This document shows, piece by piece, positions 8,688 through 18,200 of a DNA stretch of 64,000 nt. A program made the position numbers and the translations under genes. The notes under the pieces are model-generated. The model searched no databases. It saw only the letters and a program-made list of their open reading frames with translations, and had not been told where the DNA came from. Positions within the stretch are counted from its first letter, which is position 1. Each line of letters starts with the position of its first letter. The stretch is from Oscillospiraceae bacterium (GTDB lineage Bacteria; Bacillota; Clostridia; Saccharofermentanales; Saccharofermentanaceae), in the NCBI GenBank assembly GCA_902788505.1, contig CADAKH010000010.1, positions 1-64,000 on the forward strand. Reading direction: 5' to 3'.

Positions 8688-9254
8688 TTATAACCACTTA
8701 GCAGCCCATGAGAAATCCTGATCTATAAAGGACTCATGCTTCTCATCTTTCTCACTTGTCTTATAATCACAATCAAGTTTAGGCCATTCAACAGCGATTG
8801 TAGGATCATTCCACGGAATACCGCCTTCACTTGTAGGATCATAAACATCTGTACATTTATATACAAATTCAGCAGTATCTGAAAGGACAAGGAATCCGTG
8901 AGCAAAACCTTCAGGAATATAGAACATATTCTTCTTCTCAGAACTAAGGATTACTCCTTCCCACTGTCCATACGTAGCAGAACCGGGTCTCACATCAACA
9001 GCTACATCATAAACTTCGCCATGAGTTACTCTTACGAGCTTGCCTTGTGTATGTTCCTTCTGAAAATGCAATCCGCGAAGAACACCCTTAGTGCTAGAAC
9101 TCTCATTATCCTGAACAAATTCCTTATCGATTCCGGCAGCAGCATAATCAGTTTTCTTAAATGTTTCCATGAAATAACCACGGCTATCACCGAAAACCTG
9201 AGGTTGAATCACTATAACTCCTGGCAGTTTAGTTTTCTCAAAAGAAAAAGCCAT
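8688..9254 (-). CDS. rfbC: dTDP-4-dehydrorhamnose 3,5-epimerase
   Basis: 188 residues, typical RmlC cupin length. It epimerises dTDP-4-keto-6-deoxyglucose at C3 and C5. The catalytic histidine lies in GVLRGLHFQ (about residues 57-65), and PEGFAHGFLVLS is the second family block. It sits between rfbD and rfbA. The 151-bp gap upstream holds two perfect palindromes. The ribosome site is GAGG before ATG. Confidence 0.95.
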   Translation of the reverse strand: MAFSFEKTKLPGVIVIQPQVFGDSRGYFMETFKKTDYAAAGIDKEFVQDNESSSTKGVLRGLHFQKEHTQGKLVRVTHGEVYDVAVDVRPGSATYGQWEGVILSSEKKNMFYIPEGFAHGFLVLSDTAEFVYKCTDVYDPTSEGGIPWNDPTIAVEWPKLDCDYKTSEKDEKHESFIDQDFSWAAKWL

Positions 9255-9321
9255 AAAAATCCTCGCTATCTACCAATCAATTGAAATAAATATTATTAAA
9301 TGTATAATAAATATACCGCTT

Positions 9322-9339
9322 GTGGATTATTTAATCCAC
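9322..9339. other. Perfect palindrome GTGGATTA/TAATCCAC
   Basis: An 8-bp inverted repeat with a 2-bp spacer in the gap between rfbD and rfbC. It could be a small hairpin or an operator half-site pair. No T-run follows it on either strand. Confidence 0.4.
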
Positions 9340-9351
9340 TTATTATGATTT

Positions 9352-9376
9352 AGGCATCTTAAATAATAAGATGCCT
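9352..9376 (+). terminator. Terminator facing against the operon
   Basis: AGGCATCTTA / TAAGATGCCT is a perfect 10-bp stem with a 5-nt loop. The T-rich tail (TTTTATATTTT) is on the plus strand, whereas all nearby genes are on the minus strand. It would stop antisense transcription. On the minus strand it is followed by AAATCATAA, so it is a poor terminator there. Confidence 0.5.
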
Positions 9377-9405
9377 TTTATATTTTATTTAATGAATTAA
9401 TTTTC

Positions 9406-10320
9406 TTATAAATCTGCTTCCATAAGATATCTTCTAACTGCATCTTTCCAATCAGGCAATGGTTTAAATCCGAATTCAACAAGCTTTGATTTATCAAGTC
9501 TTGAATTAAACGGTCTGGCTGCCTTTGAAAGACCATATTCTTCAGTAGAAACGGGTATAACTTTTGTATCAAGACCATATTGCTTATAGAACTCTACACA
9601 GAAATCATACCATGATATATATCCGCCTTCATTAGTAGCGTGATAGTAGCCGTATTTATCGGTCTCAACCATATCAACTAAAAGACGTGATAAATCCAAT
9701 GTATATGTCGGTGTTCCAATCTGATCGTTTACTACACGAACTGTATCATGAGTCTTACCAACATTTATCATTGTCTTAATAAAATTCTTACCATTAAGTC
9801 CAAATACCCATGCTATACGAACTATAAAGTATTTCTCTAATAAGGATGATACAGCAAGCTCACCATCAAGTTTACTCTGTCCATAAACATTCAGAGGCGC
9901 ATAACACTTGTCATCCGGTTCCCAGGGCCGATCTCCTTTACCGTCAAAGACATAATCTGTTGAAAGGTAAAGCATTTTTGCATCAACAGATTTTGCAGCC
10001 TCAGCTATATATTGTGTGCCTAAAGCATTGATTGAATGAACCTTAGCTTTATTGTCTTCGTCTTCAGCAGCATCTACAGCAGTCCATGCTGCACAATGAA
10101 TAATAACATCCGGCTTTATCTCTTCAATAACAGTAAATACAGCATCTCTATCAGTTATATCAAGCTGAACATATGGTGCTGATGTAACTGCGCTTCCATC
10201 AGCTACGCCGGAATAAACAGCCTGAATATCTGATCCTACTGCTTCATATCCTCTAGCAATAGCATCATTAACTACATCATGACCAAGTTGGCCACATACA
10301 CCTGATACAAATAATCTCAT
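9406..10320 (-). CDS. rfbD: dTDP-4-dehydrorhamnose reductase
   Basis: About 304 residues, the normal size. It performs the last step to dTDP-L-rhamnose. It has a nucleotide motif FVSGVCGQLGHD at the N-terminus, the conserved STDYVFDG block near residue 105, and Tyr-xxx-Lys in YGQSK. I start it at the ATG at 10320, behind GGTGAG, rather than at the TTG one codon upstream. The rfbD-rfbC-rfbA order shows that the polymer probably contains rhamnose. The rfbB step must be encoded elsewhere. Confidence 0.95.
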   Translation of the reverse strand: MRLFVSGVCGQLGHDVVNDAIARGYEAVGSDIQAVYSGVADGSAVTSAPYVQLDITDRDAVFTVIEEIKPDVIIHCAAWTAVDAAEDEDNKAKVHSINALGTQYIAEAAKSVDAKMLYLSTDYVFDGKGDRPWEPDDKCYAPLNVYGQSKLDGELAVSSLLEKYFIVRIAWVFGLNGKNFIKTMINVGKTHDTVRVVNDQIGTPTYTLDLSRLLVDMVETDKYGYYHATNEGGYISWYDFCVEFYKQYGLDTKVIPVSTEEYGLSKAARPFNSRLDKSKLVEFGFKPLPDWKDAVRRYLMEADL

Positions 10321-10338
10321 CAAAACTCACCAATTAAA

Positions 10339-11496
10339 TTAAGATTTGTTCTTCTGAATTATGGATTCTCGTATCTGGGTACTACTAGTACTTTGGGTAT
10401 AAGGGAAATAGACAATTTCAACTCCTTTATCTTTAAAGAATTCCTCATAACGATTGAAACGCTCTGTTCCTTTATAATCAGAACCAACAAACAATTTATT
10501 GTAATGCCAAATATTCCATACATCAGAATCTTCTCTGCAAGAATCTATAACTCTATCTACATATCTACAAGATGCAACAATAGCTTTACGTTCCTCAAGT
10601 GGAATAAATGTTTCTTTACCTTTCCATGCTCCAGAATTATGTACACCTACAATCAAATAATCACACTGCTCTTTAGCTCGACGTAAAAGATTTAAATGTC
10701 CAATGTGAAATAGATCAAAAGTACCAGAAAGATATCCAATCTTTACTCTTTGATTATTATCAAGTCTACCGCTATTCTTTTTGTATTCATAACTATGAAT
10801 ACCATATTCATGAGGATCATTATGATATCGATCTAAAACTTCTTTAAATACTTCATTATACTGAGGAATAAAAAGAGTTTCACGAGCAAATACACGAACA
10901 ATAATCTCATCGGCTAAAGGACCGGTAACAGAAAGATCGTTCTTTCCGCCATAAAATTTTGATCCCTTAAATGACGATGGACTGACGTCAAGAATACGGT
11001 TGTTAGAACCATAAGCTTCAAGTTCAATATTTACGGACTCAACAAACCGTACTACTCCAGCTTTAGCAGCAGCATAAACTGAAGCGCTGGGAGATGACAT
11101 CCAACCAGCAATACTACCAATTACGCCAGAATAAAAACATTCATCATTTAGAATTCTCTGATAAAAAATCCTAAAAATTTTTATAGTCGAAACTGTATCA
11201 ACAGTTAACATGTTTTCAATTTCAGCAATATGATGAAATTGAAAATCTGCAATTCTTCCAAAACCTGCAGTAATCATTAAGAATTCAATATCAGAATCAT
11301 TAGCTAATGCATTAAACAGATCTTCATTAAACTCTAATAAATTACAATAATTGTAATGAAATTTACCTTCATCCAAAACGCCGTCTTCAGGAGATGCAAT
11401 ATCACAAATTTCAACAAAATATCCACGATCAATGAGCGTTTTTCCTATTGCAAGACCAAGACCATTGCTACCTCCAACAATTAAACCTTTTTTCAC
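10339..11496 (-). CDS. Fused SDR reductase and TagD-like cytidylyltransferase
   Basis: Two enzymes in one chain of about 385 residues. Residues 1-235 are a short-chain dehydrogenase: GGSNGLG near residue 8, catalytic Ser128, Tyr141 and Lys145 (SVYAAAKAG). Residues 250-385 are a glycerol-3-phosphate-type cytidylyltransferase with GTFDLFHIGH (HxGH at 264-267) and a variant of the RTxGISTS motif near the end. I infer that a keto-sugar phosphate is reduced to a polyol phosphate and activated with CTP. The next enzyme-encoding gene upstream but one is a TagF-like polyol-phosphate transferase that would use it. The start is GTG at 11496, because AGGAGGT directly abuts the ATG at 11502 and is ideally spaced from the GTG. 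Confidence 0.8.
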   Translation of the reverse strand: MKKGLIVGGSNGLGLAIGKTLIDRGYFVEICDIASPEDGVLDEGKFHYNYCNLLEFNEDLFNALANDSDIEFLMITAGFGRIADFQFHHIAEIENMLTVDTVSTIKIFRIFYQRILNDECFYSGVIGSIAGWMSSPSASVYAAAKAGVVRFVESVNIELEAYGSNNRILDVSPSSFKGSKFYGGKNDLSVTGPLADEIIVRVFARETLFIPQYNEVFKEVLDRYHNDPHEYGIHSYEYKKNSGRLDNNQRVKIGYLSGTFDLFHIGHLNLLRRAKEQCDYLIVGVHNSGAWKGKETFIPLEERKAIVASCRYVDRVIDSCREDSDVWNIWHYNKLFVGSDYKGTERFNRYEEFFKDKGVEIVYFPYTQSTSSTQIRESIIQKNKS

Positions 11497-11529
11497 GAAC
11501 ATACCTCCTAAAAATGCATAAAATTAGTT

Positions 11530-12609
11530 TTATACTTTTGGAAAATGCTTATTAATTTTATTTGAAATAAATTTACACTCTTTAGTTGTAAAGAAACTTA
11601 TAAATCTCCCCAAAGTATTCTTATATATATAGCTCAAACCAATACCTATTAGGAACTTAATAATTGCATAAACAATAATAAATAACACACACACAGACAT
11701 TGAATCACTCCACCTATCCGAAACCCAATCGTAAAGATAATTATCTGTATAATAACGAAGCAATTGATTGCCAGTAATAATATATATAAATAAAGATAAG
11801 CTAGAAATCCTATTTATAATTTCAGAATTAATACGGATTTGCGATGCTAAAAGCATTAATCCATAAGCAATAGCTAAAATGAACGGATTGAAAAAACGAT
11901 TCCAATAGCTCATTTTTTCTCCTATAGAATTATAATAAACACCTATGTAATTGAAAACAACAGCTCCAAATAGCCACCCCAAAACACCAATCAATAAAAC
12001 AATTAGGCCATACTTCTTAATTGATTTTTCAGACTTTTTTAATAGAAAACGCTTAGTAAACCAAGTAAATGAATGAATCAATAAAAACATTATAAGATCA
12101 TTAAAATACAATCCGCCTAAAACAAAAGCAATTAAATCCAAAATAATAATAATACAAGCGGGAAGTTTAGGATTAATGGAAACACCTTTCAACCCTCGAT
12201 TGATGATACCATGTAAACAATAATACAAAACATAACAGGTTATATACCACAATGTAGAAAACAAAAAAGGGAAAATTTGTTTTATAGCAGTCTTTATAGA
12301 AATATCATATATAAACCACATAAAACCCAAAAAAAGCAAAGATATTAATTGATTATCGGCAATCATTTGCTTCAATTTCTGAAGATTAACACTATCGTTG
12401 TCGACCAAAAACCAAGTGGAAGCAACCATAAATATCGCATTGCCAATGCTTCCCATCTCTCTAAATATAATTATCAAAAAAAGCCATGGATTATCAGTAG
12501 CATAATGATACTCAACACGTTCAGTAGGAACTGAATGACAAAAAACAATACAAATAATTGCAAATATCTTCATCAATTCAAAAGAAGAATTTCTTTTTAT
12601 GGTTGTCAT
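11530..12609 (-). CDS. Acyltransferase 3 family membrane protein
   Basis: 359 residues with about ten hydrophobic segments. It opens with SFELMKIFAIICIVFCHS, the acyltransferase-3 N-terminal pattern with the family histidine in the first membrane segment. Such proteins move acetyl or other acyl groups onto surface sugars, here probably the capsule repeat unit. It lies between the TagF-like transferase and the SDR/cytidylyltransferase fusion. Base composition is very AT-rich, like its neighbours. Confidence 0.8.
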   Translation of the reverse strand: MTTIKRNSSFELMKIFAIICIVFCHSVPTERVEYHYATDNPWLFLIIIFREMGSIGNAIFMVASTWFLVDNDSVNLQKLKQMIADNQLISLLFLGFMWFIYDISIKTAIKQIFPFLFSTLWYITCYVLYYCLHGIINRGLKGVSINPKLPACIIIILDLIAFVLGGLYFNDLIMFLLIHSFTWFTKRFLLKKSEKSIKKYGLIVLLIGVLGWLFGAVVFNYIGVYYNSIGEKMSYWNRFFNPFILAIAYGLMLLASQIRINSEIINRISSLSLFIYIITGNQLLRYYTDNYLYDWVSDRWSDSMSVCVLFIIVYAIIKFLIGIGLSYIYKNTLGRFISFFTTKECKFISNKINKHFPKV

Positions 12610-12632
12610 AAAGTATTACTCTCCATGTTTAA

Positions 12633-13814
12633 TTAAAGCTTATATTTATTTTTAAAATATTCATAAGTCTTTTCACAAGAATCAAAATGATAATTGTCTA
12701 TCATCATTTTGCTAACATCTCTGCGTTTATTTGAATAATCCAGATTATCAATATCAAGCAAACCGGAAATGAAATCATCAAAAGAGTAATACTTTATACC
12801 AGGTGTTATCTCATCATAATCGAAATATAATTCTCTATGTAAAATATAATTATCATAATCATAAGGAATAAAAATAATCTCTTTATCTAAAGGAAGATAA
12901 TCAAAATATATCGAAGAATAATCAGTAACTAAATGAGTAGTGTGTACAAGAAACGGATAAATATCGACATCATTGCTAATCTGAATAATATTGTTATATT
13001 CACTAATCATAGAACGCTTTGTTAACGGATGAAGTTTCAAAAAGAAAACACCATTAATATCTTTAAGAACTTGACTCAATGCATCAAAATCGATATCAGC
13101 TTTAACAAAATAATCAGGATCATCATCTCTAAATGTTGGCATATAAAGAAACACTTTATCATAAGCATTTGCAATGTTTATGTATGTTAATAAATCAGGA
13201 GAATACTTTTGACAGAATTCGATACTCTCTTTTTGATTTAATCTCAAAATATCCATTCTTGGATAACCAAAATCCAACAATTGATCGCGCTTAACAGCAA
13301 AAGCTCTAACTAAGATTTTTTCAGAAAGATACTTTGATGTTGAAAAAACATATTCAATCCCCCCCTTATTCATAAAATCTATATATATATTATGTTTCTC
13401 TTCTGGTTTGTCGACAACATCGTATCTTATTTTTTTTAGTGGAGTTCCATGCCAAAAATCGAGTTGAACAGAACCACGTTGTAATGTCTTATTTATCTGG
13501 TCAGTACCATAGTGATGGAACGAGAATTTTGCTCGTAAAACTAACCATAATCCTTTAAAACTTGGGAACTTGATAACAGGCAAGCCCATTTTCTTTAACA
13601 TCATTATTTCTTTTTCAGAAGACGAAAGCCAATATACTCTCTCATTAGTATAATTCACCAAATACAAAAAGAAATATTTAGAATTATCAAAAAAAGCCGG
13701 TGGCGTTTTTCCATATTCCCAAGATGCAATTTTACCAGTAATCCAAATATGCTTATTTCTTGGAATAAGGCGATTTATTAGAGATAATAAATTCAATAAT
13801 ATTTTTCTAATCAT
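12633..13814 (-). CDS. CDP-polyol phosphotransferase (TagF/TagB-like)
   Basis: 393 residues with the CDP-glycerol glycerophosphotransferase motifs: LDFWHGTPLKKI (about 115-126, catalytic histidine), LYMPTFRDD and VTDYSSIYFDYL. These enzymes transfer glycerol- or ribitol-phosphate from the CDP-activated form onto a lipid-linked chain at the inner membrane face. The CDP-activated donor is plausibly supplied by the fusion enzyme two genes downstream. The start overlaps the Wzx stop by 4 bp. The polymer is therefore likely to carry polyol phosphate. Confidence 0.88.
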   Translation of the reverse strand: MIRKILLNLLSLINRLIPRNKHIWITGKIASWEYGKTPPAFFDNSKYFFLYLVNYTNERVYWLSSSEKEIMMLKKMGLPVIKFPSFKGLWLVLRAKFSFHHYGTDQINKTLQRGSVQLDFWHGTPLKKIRYDVVDKPEEKHNIYIDFMNKGGIEYVFSTSKYLSEKILVRAFAVKRDQLLDFGYPRMDILRLNQKESIEFCQKYSPDLLTYINIANAYDKVFLYMPTFRDDDPDYFVKADIDFDALSQVLKDINGVFFLKLHPLTKRSMISEYNNIIQISNDVDIYPFLVHTTHLVTDYSSIYFDYLPLDKEIIFIPYDYDNYILHRELYFDYDEITPGIKYYSFDDFISGLLDIDNLDYSNKRRDVSKMMIDNYHFDSCEKTYEYFKNKYKL

Positions 13815-15253
13815 GCAATTTCCTTTTTGAAGGTTTTATAAATTATCATCTTTGCCAAATGATCTTTCGAAAGCAAAAGTTCAGTAAAATATATAAAACA
13901 ACAAACAATAATAAAAACAAACATCCAAATTGTGTTGTTATCTATAAGATTATGAAAAAGCACATATAAAACTATAAAAGGTATGCAAAAACCAATATAT
14001 TTAAATAGACTCTTTGTTAATAGATTAATCCTTATTAATCTACATGTGAGAATATATCTTGAAACAACAGAAACAATAACACTCAATAACGAAGCCCAAG
14101 CAGCACCATTTATACCCCATAATGGAATAAAAATAAAGTTTAAAACAATATTTGAAACAGCTACAATTGCAGAACTATACAAAAGCCACCGATCTTTCTT
14201 AAATACAAGAATAGTTTTAGAACCAAGCATATCGCCAATTGGCCCTAACAAGATTATAGCCGACATAATTCGAGATACTCCAATTGCATCAATAAATTCT
14301 TCACCGGCAAAAACAGGTATCAATCTAGGCGATACTAAAAACATACCAATTGCCATTGGCACACCTAATAAAAGAATCAAATCATAGTTTAGTTTCAAAT
14401 TCTTTTTATATTCATCTAATGAAGATTCTGCAGAAATATTGATTTTAGGAAATAATACAACACCAATAGTTTCCACAACTGGTTGAACCATCAGAATAAA
14501 CTTAACTCCAGCCGAATATATTCCAACACTAGCATATATCAACATAAAACCAATCATAAGCTTATCAAGATTAGAAGAAATCCCATTAACTAATCTAAAA
14601 GAAAACAATGTAAACATTGATTTAAAGTGTTTTTTAAAATTCAAATATCGTTTTCTTATTCTTAATCTAGCGTATTTTTTTCTGCAATACATCAGAGCAG
14701 AAAATTTAGTGCCCATCTCAGTAACACATAGAATACCCATATAAATCTGATAATCTTCTGGTTTCTTAATTAAAACAAAAACAGCTATCAAAGAAAGAAT
14801 TCTAATAATTAGATTTCTAATAGTAGTAAATAAATAATCATCAAAAGACTGCAATAACCAATCCAGTGAAAGGAAATTTGTTAGAATGACAATTGAATAT
14901 ATAGAGAATACTATTAAATTCTCCCTGTAATTTTTGACTATGAATACACCACAAAAATATAAAAGAGTGCTAATAACTGAAAACATAAGATTAAGATTGA
15001 AAATTTCATTACTTACTTTTTCAACCTTTGCACTGTCTTCTCTTACTTTTGATACTTCTCTAATAGCGTAAGATGCAATTCCAAAATTCGCAATATGAAT
15101 AAAATAATATCCATAAGATTGAGCGAAATTAATAATTCCTAAATTTGATGTGCCTAATACTCTACATACATAAGGAAAAGTAATAATAGGAAAAAGCAGC
15201 ATCATAATAGTATTAGATGCACTTAAGACAAAATTCTTAACATATTTATTCAT
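13811..15253 (-). CDS. Wzx-type polysaccharide flippase
   Basis: 480 residues with 12-14 membrane segments and the N-terminal pattern of the polysaccharide transporter (MOP) family: a short charged start, then NTIMMLLFPIITFPYVCRVLG. It would flip the undecaprenyl-linked repeat unit across the membrane in a Wzx/Wzy pathway, matching the Wzy-like protein at 17013 and Wzz at 35022. No strong ribosome site is visible, and its start follows the upstream stop closely, so coupling is likely. Confidence 0.88.
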   Translation of the reverse strand: MNKYVKNFVLSASNTIMMLLFPIITFPYVCRVLGTSNLGIINFAQSYGYYFIHIANFGIASYAIREVSKVREDSAKVEKVSNEIFNLNLMFSVISTLLYFCGVFIVKNYRENLIVFSIYSIVILTNFLSLDWLLQSFDDYLFTTIRNLIIRILSLIAVFVLIKKPEDYQIYMGILCVTEMGTKFSALMYCRKKYARLRIRKRYLNFKKHFKSMFTLFSFRLVNGISSNLDKLMIGFMLIYASVGIYSAGVKFILMVQPVVETIGVVLFPKINISAESSLDEYKKNLKLNYDLILLLGVPMAIGMFLVSPRLIPVFAGEEFIDAIGVSRIMSAIILLGPIGDMLGSKTILVFKKDRWLLYSSAIVAVSNIVLNFIFIPLWGINGAAWASLLSVIVSVVSRYILTCRLIRINLLTKSLFKYIGFCIPFIVLYVLFHNLIDNNTIWMFVFIIVCCFIYFTELLLSKDHLAKMIIYKTFKKEIA

Positions 15254-15254
15254 T

Positions 15255-16064
15255 TTATTTAAACTTTGAATCCTTAACTAAATGTCTGTGAACACGCTTT
15301 ATATTATCTGAGATAATATCCGAATATAAACGTTTTAATAAATTGTTCTTATACTCATCAGTAAGATCATAACGATCCAAATCTGGCACATAATCCAAAG
15401 TGGGATCATAATGAAAAAAATCGACATTAGGATTATCATCAATACATCTAGGATCTTCTATTTTTTCAATATTACCAATACGTCTAACAAAATCAATAAT
15501 AGAATACCCCATACAAACGCCATCATTAATTCTAAAATCACCATCATACTCTGATTTATTATTGGCAAAGCAATAAATCTTCTTCATATAATCCATCGAC
15601 AAATAGCAATCATCATTAAGTATATTAAGAGCTTCTCTACTAATTTTGAAAAAGCCTAAAGAATAATAGTAATATTTATCGTGTGATAACAATGCGATTT
15701 TCTTATTTGAATCAAATACTTTTTTAAAATTTGCTGGTTTAACAGATTCATCAGCATTAAGAAATATGTAATCATCTTGTCCTAACTGAAGAGCAGTCCT
15801 ATATGAATAGATAGCCGGCTCAGCATATCGAGTGTTTACTAATACCTTTATATCAGGATATTTATCATTTATATATTCTTTAACTTTATCAGCCTTATAC
15901 CCCGCGACTATATATATATCTTTATCCTCACAAAATTGTCGTGCTAATTCAATTGGTCTATTAATCTGAATAGAACCAAGATAATGATATAAACATTTGG
16001 GTTTGTCAAAGAATAATGGAAAGTTTCTGCTACTATCACCAGCAGCAAGAATTATTATTTTCAT
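15255..16064 (-). CDS. NTP-transferase family nucleotidyltransferase
   Basis: 269 residues. The N-terminus IIILAAGDSSR followed by FDKPKCLYHY is the nucleotidyltransferase signature, and YIFLNADES holds the metal aspartate. It probably activates a phosphorylated sugar or alcohol for the capsule. The nucleotide and substrate are not readable. It is one of several nucleotidyltransferases in this locus (others at 7790, 10339, 22001 and 25617). It overlaps its upstream neighbour by 4 bp. Confidence 0.7.
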   Translation of the reverse strand: MKIIILAAGDSSRNFPLFFDKPKCLYHYLGSIQINRPIELARQFCEDKDIYIVAGYKADKVKEYINDKYPDIKVLVNTRYAEPAIYSYRTALQLGQDDYIFLNADESVKPANFKKVFDSNKKIALLSHDKYYYYSLGFFKISREALNILNDDCYLSMDYMKKIYCFANNKSEYDGDFRINDGVCMGYSIIDFVRRIGNIEKIEDPRCIDDNPNVDFFHYDPTLDYVPDLDRYDLTDEYKNNLLKRLYSDIISDNIKRVHRHLVKDSKFK

Positions 16065-17020
16065 TTTGTTTTTCTCCTTAATAACCTATATAAAGAAATG
16101 TATTGAATTGAGAATTTGTATTTAATCTTTTGCTTAAAAGTTAAAAGATTATAATCAAGCAGATTATTTACACGTTTCAACTCTGATATAACATAATTAT
16201 AGAAATCTACATTACTACAAAATTTTCCGTAACTAATCAATGCATTACAATATTCCTTCTTTGAAAAGAAAGATAATTCGTGATTAATATCATTAAAGGC
16301 TTCTACTAAAAACAATCTATAATCTAATTCATTTTTAATATAATTATCTGTAAATTTAGAGTTTGTAATGCTACCTTCTCTCTGAAGGTAATAAAATAGT
16401 ATTTCCTTACATGTAGATATTTTCTTGCAATTTGAATATATAATCGGAAACACATAAGCATCTTCATGTATCTTTCCAATCGGGAATTCAATACCATCAA
16501 AAACAGATTTCTTATAAATCTTAAAACAAGCAGACAAATATATAGATCTATATTCTGCAAAATACTGATAAACAGCTTCATCACTTGTAATTATTGCATC
16601 TTTTAATCTATAACTACTTTCGTTATCTTTCTTAATATGATCGTTCTCATAAAAGTACTCAGCACTTCCAACAGAAATATCCACTTCATTATCAATGAAT
16701 TTTTCCATTAAGGTGCTAATTGCTTCTTCAGATAAAAAGTCGTCACCATCTAGAAATAGTAAATAATCGCCTGTCATCTTGGACAAACCATAATTTCGAG
16801 CCGATGAAAGTCCACCATTATTTTTTCTATATAAAACAACTCTTTCATCAACATTAGTATATTTTTCTACAATTTTATATGAATCGTCAATAGAACCATC
16901 ATCAACAACAATAATTTCAATATTACTATATGTCTGCTCAACAACAGATTTCAAACAACGATCTAAATAACTCTCAACATTATAAACCGGAATAATAATA
17001 GACACTTTTGAATTAATCAT
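16061..17020 (-). CDS. Family 2 glycosyltransferase
   Basis: 319 residues with a GT-A fold: VSIIIPVYNVESYLDRCLKS at the N-terminus, VVDDGSIDDS, and the metal-binding LFLDGDDF near residue 92. It is a cytosolic or membrane-associated enzyme adding one sugar of the repeat unit. The donor and linkage are unknown. It overlaps both neighbours by a few bases. Confidence 0.85.
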   Translation of the reverse strand: MINSKVSIIIPVYNVESYLDRCLKSVVEQTYSNIEIIVVDDGSIDDSYKIVEKYTNVDERVVLYRKNNGGLSSARNYGLSKMTGDYLLFLDGDDFLSEEAISTLMEKFIDNEVDISVGSAEYFYENDHIKKDNESSYRLKDAIITSDEAVYQYFAEYRSIYLSACFKIYKKSVFDGIEFPIGKIHEDAYVFPIIYSNCKKISTCKEILFYYLQREGSITNSKFTDNYIKNELDYRLFLVEAFNDINHELSFFSKKEYCNALISYGKFCSNVDFYNYVISELKRVNNLLDYNLLTFKQKIKYKFSIQYISLYRLLRRKTK

Positions 17021-18182
17021 AACTAATCCTGAATCTTAATACTTTATTACCAAATTTATTATTTGATAAATTATAACGAATTGCCTCAACAACAACTATA
17101 CCAAAAGGATTCATAACTAAATTATAAATACCATTATTAAACATAGCATTAAAGAATACCATTATCCAAATCAATAAAGCAAATCTATCACCTTTATATA
17201 AACAATATTTAATAATGTAGCATCCAACAATTAATGCAAATATGGTGAAAAGAATGCCTTCTCCAACAAACATGTGCATATATTCAGAATCAAGATACTG
17301 ATAGAAATCAATAGTATTGTTTTCAAATGTAGTACCCAATAATCGAATTCCATAAATATTGGACATTTCAACACCAAGATTAATTCTTCCATTAACCAAC
17401 ACATCTAATTTTTTAACTAAACTGATGTTTCTCGAATACAAGAAAAGTAATATTGCCGTCAAAATTGCAAAAAGCCATGGAATATAAACAATTGCATCTT
17501 TAACTTGATGTAGAAATTTCTTGTTTTTCACTGCATTAAACATAACAATAAAAATGAAATTAATAAAAGTTCCCATAATTGTTTGACTGACTGCAAAAAC
17601 CAAGAAAGTAGCTAAAGACCAAATGAGATTATCTATAAAAGTTATTCTGGCCCCCTTAATATAAAAATACATAAATAACAATGGAGTAAACATCATAGTT
17701 AATTGTCCAGCATAATTAAAACCCAAAGGGAGTCTTGAAAAGCTTATTCCATATTTATTCATAACAACCAATTCATTAGGAATAATATGCAAGATTGCCA
17801 TTGCAATAACAAATATATACATAACTAAAGAAATTGCGAAAACATCTCTAAAAAAAACTCTTTTAAATCTATCTTCATACAACAGAGACAGTAACACTAC
17901 AACAAAAAGTGCTTTTCTATCATTAACAAAAGCCATAAAAGATAAATATATTACACATATCACTATGAAAAACAATACTCTTTTAGTAACGTTTCTGTAA
18001 TACATCGACTTTATAAGCCACAATAACAATCCAGAAAAATAAGCAAAGGTTTTAAGTATTGAACAGAGTTGAGCTACATCTGAAAACCCCATAAAAGTAG
18101 TATATTCCAAATACTTCGGAATAAAATACAGCATAAAAGGAATAATAAACAATACGTAATTTCGTTCTCTTTTAATAATCAT
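17013..18182 (-). CDS. Putative Wzy polysaccharide polymerase
   Basis: 389 residues, highly hydrophobic, with about ten membrane segments and a larger polar loop between the later ones. There are no enzyme motifs beyond this topology, as is normal for Wzy proteins, which share little sequence. Size, topology and position among glycosyltransferases with a Wzx and a Wzz support the polymerase role. O-antigen ligase-like proteins look similar. Confidence 0.65.
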   Translation of the reverse strand: MIIKRERNYVLFIIPFMLYFIPKYLEYTTFMGFSDVAQLCSILKTFAYFSGLLLWLIKSMYYRNVTKRVLFFIVICVIYLSFMAFVNDRKALFVVVLLSLLYEDRFKRVFFRDVFAISLVMYIFVIAMAILHIIPNELVVMNKYGISFSRLPLGFNYAGQLTMMFTPLLFMYFYIKGARITFIDNLIWSLATFLVFAVSQTIMGTFINFIFIVMFNAVKNKKFLHQVKDAIVYIPWLFAILTAILLFLYSRNISLVKKLDVLVNGRINLGVEMSNIYGIRLLGTTFENNTIDFYQYLDSEYMHMFVGEGILFTIFALIVGCYIIKYCLYKGDRFALLIWIMVFFNAMFNNGIYNLVMNPFGIVVVEAIRYNLSNNKFGNKVLRFRISYD

Positions 18183-18200
18183 AGAATATACAAATAATTA

